Below, in pieces: positions 45,483 to 55,330 of a stretch of 64,000 bases of DNA. This DNA is from Tricholoma matsutake. Lineage: Eukaryota; Basidiomycota; Agaricomycetes; Agaricales; Tricholomataceae. The first letter of the stretch is position 1. Every line of letters starts with the position of its first letter. Location: the NCBI GenBank assembly GCA_026075535.2, contig AP026550.1, positions 1,612,001 to 1,676,000 on the forward strand, in the 5' to 3' direction. The notes under the pieces are model-generated. The model saw only the letters and a program-made list of their open reading frames with translations. It ran no database searches and had not been told where the DNA came from. The position numbers and the translations under genes are program-made.

Positions 45483-46211
45483 TGTTACAATTTGTTATCT
45501 AGACCCACAAGACCGGGCACTTCATTTTTCCTTTCTGACACGACACAACTCACTTCTGATGGAGACACCCCCTTGACCTGACTCCTGTTGATTGACATGC
45601 TGCACCACAGTATTCTGTGATGTCAGACTCCATGACATCAGACTCCATGATGTCAGACTCCTTGACATCGGACCCTTGATATCGGATCCGTGACATCGGA
45701 TGCCTCATGCTTGGCATGAGGGTTATTTGCTATTGTTCTTCGACATGCTGCACCGCAGCACTCCGTGACATTGGACGCCTCATGCTAGGCATGAGGCTTA
45801 CCGTTCTATTGTTCCTTCTATATTTACTTGACAAGGATCTCGTACTCCGATTGGACAATAGACATTCTCTGAACCGTATATAAGCTACAGTAATACTGCC
45901 TGTATTCCTTAGCTTGACCTAATTCAAATAATGGTCTTAGACTCAACCAGAACACTCGACAGCTTAGGAAGCCCCTAGCTGTGATAACTCGAACTCGACA
46001 GTTGGAAAGCCTCCAACTGTGATACACAAACCGACGGTCTACTCAGAAAGCCTCTGAGTATGGATAGCCATAATGACTTGAGGAAGTACCCAAGTGAAGG
46101 CAGGAAGCCCAATACACTAGGAAAGTCTCCTAGTGCGATACGAGACAGTTGGAAAGCCTCCAACTGTAACATACAAAGCCAAGGCTGAGTTAAAGACCTA
46201 TAGTCTTAACA
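45483..46211 (+). repeat. 3' LTR of the chromovirus
   Basis: 729 bp, TGTTACAATTTG to GTCTTAACA, followed by the CATTC target duplication at 46212-46216. It carries the same hairpin row as the 5' LTR. Confidence 0.95.
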
Positions 46212-47590
46212 CATTCAGTGGTCCATCAAATTGATCCCATGCATCTTCATTCTCACCAATGCACCCCACAGGGTCTCCAGCAAATGCAGCAAGTGGATGG
46301 TTCTCATTGGCTTCAGTGATGTTGCAAGGAAGTGCCTCAATATGGGCATGAAACTTTTGCAGGAGTGCCATTCCAATGGGGCATCCAGATGGTGGAGGTA
46401 TTACAGGTGTAGAAGTGGAAGTGGTCTTGCCAGTGAGGCTGACACCTGTGGATGCTATTGTGGGGTTGATGAGGGGGGAATGGACAGGAAGTGGGGCAGT
46501 TACAGTTGGTGGCACAGCTGGAGCTAGGGGTCAAAACCACCTCATTGCATTCTGCTTGTTCTTCTCAATGGTTTCTTTGGCTTTTTGCTTCTTTTTGTTG
46601 GCCCTGCATTGGGCAGATCCCTGATGTCATTGGATAAAGTTCTGTACCCCACCATTCCCTGTTTTTATTAGTGTTTAAAGGTCCCATTCAGTCCAGTTTT
46701 TCACCCCATTTGGATGAACCACAACCGCAACTGGTTGCCTGTTATGGCAAGACCCCAAAAAACCAGACTGAATGGCAAAAAACTGGTCCTTTGAACTGCA
46801 GTTCAGTTGTAACCAGTTTGAACTGACTAAAACTGGTCTTCTCATAGAATTTAATACATAAAACCAGTTGTAAACTATAGTATAGAGTGTATAGTAGTTG
46901 ACCATAAAGGTTTTATGGTGATGACATGTTGGAATTTTCCTCAAGCAGAGGCCTCACCAGGAAGCTGCAGACGACCAACTCTAGCAGAGCCTGTTTGTAT
47001 AAGTGCTCGAAGAGCACAACTACTACGATACACAAGCTTTATATACTAATCAGTAAATAATAAACAATATCTATGATACACATCAAGTGAAACTGTAGCA
47101 TAGATACATAGTAACCCATAAATAGAATGTAACATGTAACAAGAAAATATTACTGTGACTGCAGGCAACTGAGGGCTGAGCTCAAAATCTCAACATGACA
47201 ATCCTCTACATCTCAAAAAACACAACTACAAGATGTCATGCAGGTTAGATTTTGCAGTAACATATGGTTTTAGCCATAGCACATGCAATTCTGGACCATT
47301 TCTCTTGACAATATGGTCAAAAGATGTGTATTTATGAGGAGTACACAGTAGTGGTTCAAACTGACTCGAACCAGTTTTTATTAGTTTGATTCGGAGCAGT
47401 TCTTCCATCCTAGGAGGCCTGAACTGCAACTGATGGTCTGGTTTTTTGCAGTTCAGTCCGGTTCAGTTGCAGTCTTTTTCCGATTCGATGAACCAAACCT
47501 TTAAACACTAGTTTTTATGCAAGTTTTGCATTCAGGACACATCACACAACCATCATCTCCAATGATAAGCGCCTTCCCTGGATTGAGCAT
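46212..47590 (-). pseudogene. N-terminal zinc finger and linker of the candidate transposase, split by a hAT-type element
   Basis: The minus strand opens at ATG 47588-47590 with MLNPGKALIIGDDGCVMCPE and the cysteine pair of a finger (CPECKTCIKT), breaks at the hAT-type insertion, and resumes at 46660 with GNGGVQNFIQ and the rest of the finger (HQGSAQCRANKKKQKAKET). A Pro/Thr-rich linker follows, then HPLAAFAGDPVGCIGENED and AWDQFDGPLN up to the chromovirus target site. A stop separates NFIQ from HQGS where a Trp (TGG to TGA) is plausible. The finger is probably the DNA-binding domain that recognises the element ends. Confidence 0.55.
46669..47510. mobile_element. Non-autonomous hAT-type element, 842 bp, TSD GTTTTTAT
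   Basis: Terminal inverted repeats TAGTGTTTAAAGG at both ends and a perfect 8-bp target duplication GTTTTTAT (46661-46668 and 47511-47518), the hallmarks of hAT elements. The interior has many CCAGTTT/AACTGG and GCAGTTCAG motifs in both orientations within the terminal 150-200 bp (subterminal repeats) and no transposase coding capacity. It is inserted in the zinc-finger exon of the candidate P-like transposase. Confidence 0.9.
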
Positions 47591-48291
47591 CCCAATCTAT
47601 TTCAGTTGCATTGTCACACACCTCCATATCACATCCCTGGTGCACCCCCTCCACTCTTCTGGTGCTTCTTTTCCAAAAAGGAAGCTGTCGCGAGATCAAA
47701 TCACAGCCCTGTGGCACTTGATCACATGACATCCAAAAAAAAATTATCGAGTTTAAAGCAAGTTTACACAAGTCCAATGGCAAAGGGTCTGGACACGTCG
47801 TCACTACGATGCTTGCACCACATGCACATCCTTTTGTCTCTTCTACCCTGCATGTGGAGAGATGTTCACGCTGAACTACTGCACCACGTGCATCTCAAGT
47901 CCCGCCGGACTTTTCATGCACACGTCATGTGCCACAACCCCTATTCCTAGGAAGAGGACAAGTTTCAGAGACATTGCCTGTCTCAGGTTCTCTCTGCTAC
48001 TCTCTCTCTCTCCTAGGTAAGGGTTTTTCCTTTAGCATTGTGTCTCTCTGATGTAGCTCACTTTCTCTCAGCGACATCTCCTAGTTTCACTCAGTGTATT
48101 ATTTTTGTGTTCCCACCACTCCCACCACTAGTAACTGGAGGGTGTACCTCGAGGCCCCAAATAAAATTGGACCCTTCTGGCTGACCCAAAGGGTCGCCGA
48201 AAGAGTCGTTTTACCTATTCTTCTTACTCCCGTCCGTGAGAATCTCAGTCCGTCACACCCTTGCACATTGGACTAGGGACTAACTAACCGT
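47591..48291. other. 5' region of the candidate transposase gene
   Basis: Upstream of the possible start codon and inside the right inverted repeat. A CT-rich microsatellite lies near 47995-48015. No further coding block recognised, although upstream exons cannot be excluded. Confidence 0.35.
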
Positions 48292-48327
48292 CCTGATATG
48301 GTAAATTCAAACTCCGCAACCCCCTTG
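48292..48327 (-). repeat. Right terminal inverted repeat of the candidate transposon
   Basis: On the minus strand it starts CAAGGGGGTTGCGGAGTTTG and contains CCATATCAGG, mirroring 32557-32591. Confidence 0.55.
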
Positions 48328-49002
48328 GGTTTGTATATCAAGGGTACATTTTGTGCAAGATATGTTCCAGGCCGATGCATGGGAGATCCAACCTTCCCCA
48401 TCCACCTGCGAGATGTACAGTTCCTGCATAATGAAGAATATTATTTATTCTTCAACACGCTCATTTGATTCGTGCACTCCTGGCCATGGCATGTCACCCA
48501 ACCACATCATACCTTGCCAGATCAGACATTCATTCAGTCCAGGCTGTTGCATCTACACTTTCATCTTATTCAAGAACAAATTTTCTTCCTTGACCCTTTC
48601 AACAATCGCTCAATACACTCACAGATGGCCATACCACCCAGCCACACCATACTGTGCATGTTCAGTCTGGTCCACACTGTTGGGTTGAATGTTTCTGTAC
48701 ACTTTCATTTCACATTCCTTAATCTTTATCTTTATCTTTCATTTCTTAAATGGTTGTCACCAGCCAGTAGCTTTTCCCATAAGGTTTTTGATGCACCCAC
48801 AACTGAGCATTTCTTATCTGCCTTATTTCATACTACCTACCTTATTTTTACTTATATGTTTGTCATCTGAAGAGGCACCCATAATATTGGTCTGTCGAGG
48901 CACGTCCTTAGCTCTAGTCAGCATAGGCAGATATCAAGCAAGTAACAAGTAACAAGGGTATCTCTATCTCTCTATGTTCCCGCGATTGAAACTTGAAAAC
49001 GA
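48328..49002. other. Intergenic region between the transposon cluster and the MFS gene
   Basis: Pyrimidine-rich DNA with open frames lacking any family motif. No feature supported. Confidence 0.4.
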
Positions 49003-50888
49003 TCAACTAGCTTTCTCAGCGGACTTTTCATCCTCATGCTCGGATTTTTCGCCTACCACAACACTCTCCAAACTTTTCTCTATATCTGATGCGGTGGGGA
49101 GTGGCGCCATATTAGTTTCAGCCTTCTTCCTCGCCTCTACCACGGACTTCCGCGCCTCCAGCCCACCTTCGTACCCGAACCAGGTGTACCTCTGGCAATG
49201 CGGCCCTCTGAGCAGGAGCATGACAAACAAGAAGGCGTAGAAGCCCATGCCAAGAGCAGCATCTGCGCGCCAGCCGTATCTAACGAAGATATGAGTACCA
49301 ACAGGTGTCCCGATCGATTGTCCGATAAAATTCTGATTGACAAATATCAGATCCTTGCCATGGCTAACGAAAAAGATGATGCCTTACGGAAAGAATTAAG
49401 ACGGCATTTAATCGTGAACGTGCAGGCGGGTGGATACTACAGATTAGATGATCAAAAACCGCAACGAATCCCAAACTGTGAACTATGGCTCACCCGAAAA
49501 CAGCGGTAGTAAGGGAAACCTGGAGCGTTTGACGGAAAATATCCAAGCCCAACGTGGAGATAATAACAGCGGCGACGCTGATACCACCTGCACCAGTCTG
49601 AATACTCTGAAAAAGTGCCAGCATAGTTGCACCGAACAGTGCTGCATACCATGGGACCAGCTTGTCAATGATACGCCCTCCCAGTGGGCCCAATGAAACC
49701 CCAAACATGCCAATTAAACCAAATAACCCAATCACCAATCTACCAGAAATTAGCAATCGGTGACGACATAGTACAAGGAAACAAAGGTTAATCTTACGTG
49801 GAATAATTATACGGCGGGCCACCAAGGAGGAACGTAAGCGTAACCCAGAAATTGCTGAATTGCGCGCTGGCCGCCATAAGGACAAGACTCGATTGGATCA
49901 GCAGAGGCTCGGTGCATGCAAACTTCCCCATTGACCACAAAATATGGAAATAGGTAAGGTCATCGTTCTTTGACGGGTAATCTGGCAAAATTAGGTAGCT
50001 CCCTATTAGGACCACAGTCTGCATCCCGATCGCCGTGTAGTATACTACGCGCCAGGAGATAAACTGGGCAATCACGCCAGCGAGCACACGGGCGATGAGC
50101 ACCCCGAAAAGGAGCCCGGAGAGGACGATAGAGATGGCGGAGGCGCGACGCTCTGGCGGGGCGAGGTCTGCGGCGAGGGGGATGAGGACTTGCGGAGTGA
50201 CACTCGCGACACCGACGATGAAAGAGAGGGTTTCGAAGGCAACTAGGTTGCTTGTAACTGACAATCCGATCGTTATGCAAGTGGAAAGTGTCACGAGACA
50301 GAGGATCAACTTGCGCCGCCGTACTAGATCGCCAAGTGGTGAGAGTAGGAGGAGACCCGTAGCGTACCTGTGACTGTCATCTTGAGCAAGCCCATAAAGC
50401 ATGATACCAATCAGTATGTCACTCACCCTGCTTGAACTAGAGTAGGTATTCTAAAAACACGTCGGTGACTATCGGAGAGTTGAGTGAAAGCAGAAATACC
50501 TCGCAACCTCACTATATGATACATGGAACGAGTTCGAAAGCTCGACTGTAAACAGTGAGGTTGGTCGTTTCGCAGTCCACGGTATTCAAGAAAAGTGCTT
50601 ACTCAATAGAGGTTGGCAATAGTACAAGTTGGCTACGACTGCATTATTTATGATCAAAAATTTATCTGGACTCTTCAAAACATGGGGAGACTCACTAAAA
50701 GTACTCCCCAGCCCAAATGAGATGTTCAGAAGGACCCCAAACTGGAATGGCCTCTCAGGATTATAGCGAAGCCGACGTGGGATTGGAAGGAAACCAAAAT
50801 CTTTCGCTTTCGTAAATTGGGCCTCTTCTTCTGGTGAGGGCACCTCGCCTCCAGCAAGAACGGAAGATGGAGATTTTGACAATGGCAT
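49003..50888 (-). CDS. Major facilitator superfamily transporter
   Basis: Plasma-membrane or organelle secondary transporter; substrate unknown. The N-terminal cytosolic part is MPLSKSPSSVLAGGEVPSPE. Membrane segments follow across exons: YATGLLLLSPLGDLVRRRKL (the loop 2-3 motif of the superfamily), LILCLVTLSTCITIGLSV, TLSFIVGVASVTPQVLIPLA, ASAISIVLSGLLFGVLIARV, and after a cytosolic loop (YPSKNDDLTYFHILWSM) the second half with LVIGLFGLIGMFGVSLGPLG and LGMGFYAFLFVMLLLRG. The C-terminus is a charged, probably cytosolic tail (GEKSEHEDEKSAEKAS). About eight introns. The layout recalls bacterial-type sugar or drug exporters rather than fungal sugar permeases. The start at 50888 precedes an acidic leader with no earlier in-frame exon in sight. 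Confidence 0.85.
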
Positions 50889-53035
50889 GTAAGGGCGCAG
50901 TGTAGCCTGCTAGATCGGACGACTTCCTGCTAGCGTGAACGACGTCTGTCCACGGACCCATGCTGGCTGATCATTCGGCTATAAAAATGATAATTGGTAA
51001 TAACCGAAATAAGCAGAAATAAGCATTCAAGGTGGGTGGGAGTCATGTGACCATGTCAATTAGGCGGGTGCTTCGAATTCTGGGGTAAAGGCGTATCACC
51101 GTATTTATGAATCATCTAGCGTCATAGCACTATGAGATTATGCTCTGTTCTGCGACAGCGTGGTCAGCTTTGAAGTTTAAGAAAAACCTTCTGTTGGGCG
51201 AGAGATATGGAACTTGTATGGAACTTGCGTTTCTCCGATGCCGAGACCAAGCCGAGACGGTGCACGCCACGGAGCTCCGAATTGATATCTTTAGCTCGCG
51301 CCAGGCTTGAGTGACTCCCTGCCTAGGCCAATGATTTGCTCTCGACTTATTTTTTATAGTATAGGATGTGTACGATTGAATTAATATTGACTGACTGCTA
51401 GTTCTAGAATCTAACCACAGATATGATTCATCGGAATATCCAGATAGGCGAAAAGGTTGCTCGACATTCAGACTACAGCAATGTCCAGTTAGCCACATTT
51501 TGGATTCTATAGGTAACATACTCGTTTCAGGGATAGTTTTGGCACAGACATGTGTACAAGTACCATAACAAGTTAGCTCCTCACGCAAATTCTACATACG
51601 TCTTCCCAACCATGGGTGCGGGTCAAACAATTTGATGAAATATGATGCTACGACAGAGCAAGCGGGAAACCTGAACCGAGGATGGACAAGTGTTGTGTAA
51701 ATGTAATAGGGTACATGGACATCGGATTTTCTTGATGTAGACGTTCATTTAACTTTTCCCGTAGTTTCTTTGTCTGCTGGACACACGGTGCGACCTTCGT
51801 TAAAAAAATTAGGCTCTCCGAGTCATGAAGTCGAACTAGAGCAGTGGAACTGCAAAGGGATGGGAAGGGTAACCGACTGTGGAAGCACTGTTGGCAGGAC
51901 AGCAGCAGGCAGTAGAGTCGTTTTATGTCATCGTATCTACATTAATTTAGACCGAAAATATAGTGGGGTTACTACCATAAATCCAGTGGATGATGCCTAG
52001 TGATTCTATCAAATTTCCCAGCAATAACTGGGACAAAATATGACATGGAGTGACTTAGGGAGGCATAATCGACTCGAATATCGCGAGTCATTCCGCGTCG
52101 CTGACAGCTGTGTGCCGAGCGACTTTTCACCAGGGCTGAGGGCTGAGGGCTGAGGTTTCACATTGACTGAGCTCAAGAAGGCTGGTATCAGGAGGAAAAT
52201 AGCTCGAGACATTGGTGTAGTTGTGAATCATAGGAGAAACTTGAGCATCGAAAAGAATCATCAATTCGGCTGATCAAGAAGATAACGAAACCAAGACATG
52301 TTCATGATACAAGAGCCCCACAGACTAGATAATAGTAGAAAATAAATAAAAATATTGTATAGTGTAGATGAAGAGAGGGGAGGGACTTGACGCGATAGAA
52401 ATGCGCGAGTCAAAAGACAACTCACAGAAGCTATTTTTGGACGGCTCGGCTGCTGAGAGAGCCGCAAGCGGGCCGAGCGGAGCCTTGGCATGCAGAAGCA
52501 TGCAGAATGACATTTTTCACAGAGCTCCGATAGACTTCAACGGATGAGAACGTGACTAGGTTCCTATGGACACATGCTGAAGTTCGAAAGGGTCTTTGTT
52601 TCCTGTGTGCGTGATCGGTAGCATTGCTAGCAATCATTGCAAACTCTTTGTGGTAACTCAATGTCCATAAATTGTTGAGGAACACAAAAGAAATATAGTA
52701 ATAGTAAATTGCTTAGAGGTCCTGAGGAAAATACTCTACTAGTACATATGAGAACTGCATTCAGTTCCTGCGTGTCCAACAGGTACACATGTTGAACTTC
52801 CCTCCGACAGTGTCATTTGCGGATGCCCGGGCTGCCGAAGTCCGTGATTTGATGATAAGAATGTCATCCCTAGGCCTCTAGCTCATCCTTGAACTCGATG
52901 TGAATCGCACGATGCTATGTGAAACTTATTTGCCAATCAGGTTATCAGTATTTAAAGTCAAGTTCTTATCTCTCAAATTCCCGTCGGACTTCCTTCAAGC
53001 TCCTTTTCTTTCCTCCTCGTTTCATTGCCACTATT
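50889..53035. other. 2.1-kb intergenic region
   Basis: No conserved coding sequence recognised. A minus-strand frame at 51130-51588 has no family motif. A small direct repeat (GGGCTGAGGGCTGAGGGCTGAGG) lies at about 52133-52156. Confidence 0.45.
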
Positions 53036-54697
53036 ATGCCCGCCAAGCGAGTTCTTATTGGGTTTGGCGTCGACGTCGACGCAGTCGCAGGATGGTATAT
53101 TATTTTCTGTATTTGACGAATACAAGTCCTGACGTACGTGAAATGAGGCTTGGGTCTTATGGAGGAGAGGATTCGCCACTAGACATATCGAGGGTAAACC
53201 CAACGAGGAATTTTCCTTGATACAGCACTCTTAACGATATTCAGGGAATGTACGCAGGAGAGGTTGGTACTCCTCGGCTCTTGAAGCTTTTCAAGAAATA
53301 CGACATCAAGACGACTTGGTTCATTCCTGGCGAGTTCGATTTGCGGCGTGGACCGTATCATTATGCTTTAGAGCTAAGTGATAAATGATAGGCCACAGTC
53401 TTGAGACATTTCCAAAGGAAATGGCAACAGTTCGCGATGCCGGTCATGAACTGTAGGTTGCAGTACATTGCAGCTTACTACATAGAAATGCATATTGACG
53501 GCGACTCAGGGGTCTCCACGGTTATTCGCATGAGGTCTGCGTTCGCATACGACTTATGCATCCTATTTTCTGATGCAACGAAATAGAACCCATCGGCGAT
53601 GAGTCTTGATCAGCAGAAACACGTTTTGGCTCGCACATTCAAGATGCTTACGACGTTCAACCACGGAGTGCCCCCAAAGGTAATGTTGATTATTTTTTGT
53701 ATGTTATAAAATACTTATTGGAGTCAGGGGAGCGTTGCACCTTGGTGGGAGACTAGCAAGGAAGGAACGCAACTTCTGCTCGAGAACGGTATTGAATACG
53801 GTAAGATAGTGCCCTCCTCAGTTACGGTTGGATCTAACAAGTTATAAAGACCACTCGAGTATGGCACACGAGTGAGTGAATTCAGTTCTAGGTAGGGAGG
53901 CTCACAAATGTCGTAGTTGCCAGGCATATTATATGCGAGACACGGACAGTTGGAGGAAAATAAATTACTCCCATCATGCCGCCGATTGGATGGAGCCTCT
54001 CGTTAGAGGGAACGACACTGGGCTTGTTTGTATTCCGGCAAACTGGTGTGTCTGTCATAGATATTCTATTCAAATATTGTCCAACTCCCTCTACTTTCAG
54101 GTATCTTGACGATCTTCCGCCCATGATGTTCGTCTTACCCATACCTTATATAAATTTCGCTCAAATTTCAAAACTCTTCGCCAGGTTTATCAAATCGAGT
54201 GCGAACTCGCATGGCTGGGTAATGACAAAGCCCAATCACCCGAATTCCATTGAACTGAGTGGTTGCTTCAGGTCAGCCCGCAGGTCGTCGAACAGCTTTG
54301 GAAAGATACTTTCACGTATTGCTACAGGCACGTTTTCAATCCTGCGTTGGTCACAATGTTAATCTTTTCTTTCAGAGAGGAAGAAGAATTCATCTTCCCG
54401 ATTACAATCCACCCAGATGTAAGCGGGTAAGTCGAGCTTCGAAAATTTTGAACTCCCTGTTTGCCTAATCATAAACGAACTTGATAGTCGCCCTCAGGTC
54501 CTGCTCATGCTAGTACGTAAATAGCATTGGTCTTTACCCCAATGCAAAGTTCATTTGTGTCCCAGGAACGCTTCATCGAGTGGGTAAACACTCACGAGAA
54601 TGTCCATTGGGTTCCTATGATCGAAATGGCGCGAGAGTTCAGGGCCAAAAATAAGCCAGCACCTGGCGCAAAGATGCCTAGCGGCTTCAAGGATTAA
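53036..54697 (+). CDS. NodB-type polysaccharide deacetylase family protein
   Basis: Zinc-dependent hydrolase of the carbohydrate esterase 4 fold, in the subgroup that includes bacterial peptidoglycan deacetylase HpPgdA and allantoinase-like PuuE. Spliced exons give [20 protein letters not shown] (with the metal-binding Asp region), [32 protein letters not shown], the His-x-x-x-His motif in [50 protein letters not shown] and [20 protein letters not shown]. There is no signal peptide, so it acts inside the cell and is more likely a small-molecule amidase than a wall enzyme. About ten introns; the one at 53330-53391 starts GC instead of GT. All landmark residues are present. Confidence 0.85.
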
Positions 54698-55140
54698 TAA
54701 TGGAACAAAAAGCACGCCGGCGAGGTTCCTGGGATTCTGTGAGAAGAAAAAAAAGGCAGGGGGCCGAAGAACAGGATAGTTTGTACTAACAACGGAGTCT
54801 GGAAAGTCATGTAAACTTTATTCTCGCTCGTGAATCCAGTTATTATTGAGCTATGACGATATCGATTCAGGAAAGCCTGTGCCTACCCCGCTTATAGTGG
54901 CGAGCTCAACATAACAGAATCTTTTGTAACCCTAATGTTATTGAAAAAGTCTTTGATCATAGAGAATTTTCAATTCTTGGCGTCGTTGGCAACAATGACG
55001 AAGGGTCTCTCGGCGCAAAGGTTGTCAATGAGATATTTTTTTGATGTCTAATAAGCCGATCATGCCTGCACGACTTTCATGGATTTGCCACTCGTTCGAT
55101 CAACAATCACCACAATCTTCACTGTTGGGTTCACAGCGAT
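54698..55140. other. Intergenic region before the crinkler cluster
   Basis: No gene recognised. Confidence 0.4.
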
Positions 55141-55330
55141 GATTCAGGTCGCATCTTTCCAGTCGAGATTGCGGCAACAAAGACTGTTGGGGCTCTCAAA
55201 GACGCGATGAAGGCTGAGGAGCGGCCTGCATTCGATCATATTCCTGCCAAGGCCCTCGTCCTCTGGAAGGTTTCTATCCCATTTGATGCGAATCTCGAAC
55301 GAAATTTTGGACAATCTCGATCTTGATGAT
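55141..55330 (+). pseudogene. Crinkler N-terminal fragment, partial tandem copy
   Basis: Reads RIFPVEIAATKTVGALKDAM, then RPAFDHIPAKALVLWKVSIP, nearly the same as the crinkler N-terminal domain 420 bp downstream, and then loses the frame. It is an incomplete duplicate of the first exon of the neighbouring gene, starting without LNCLVLG and ending before the later motifs. Confidence 0.75.

Larger units (their letters stand above)
38737..46211 (+). mobile_element. Ty3/gypsy chromovirus, complete in structure but inactivated
   Basis: Two LTRs (715 and 729 bp, both TGTTAC...TTAACA), a CATTC target duplication, gag, protease, reverse transcriptase, RNase H, integrase and a C-terminal chromodomain on the plus strand, and a purine-rich tract before the 3' LTR. 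The coding part has eight in-frame stops and one frameshift, so this copy is not autonomous. A chromodomain suggests targeting to heterochromatin. Near-identity of the LTRs (about 21 differences outside a small repeat indel, all transitions) indicates a fairly recent insertion with later mutation biased to CpG. It sits inside the candidate P-like transposase gene. Confidence 0.95.
32557..48327 (-). mobile_element. Candidate P-element-like DNA transposon, inflated by nested insertions
   Basis: A single minus-strand gene of a repetitive agaricomycete family runs from about 47590 to 32796 and is interrupted by a chromovirus (38737-46211), a hAT-type element (46669-47510) and about 1.4 kb near 36780-38155. 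Outside the gene an imperfect inverted repeat begins CAAGGGGGTTGC on both sides (32557-32591 and 48292-48327). The abutting 8-mers, GGTATGTT and GGTTTGTA, agree at six of eight positions, a weak hint of an 8-bp target duplication. Subtracting the insertions leaves about 6 kb. The family has no transposon class name known to me. The P-like assignment rests on three motifs described under the core segment. Confidence 0.6.

Noticed and set aside
51130..51588. 152-residue minus-strand open frame in the 50.9-53.0 kb gap
   Set aside because: No domain resemblance, low-information composition and no supporting splice structure.
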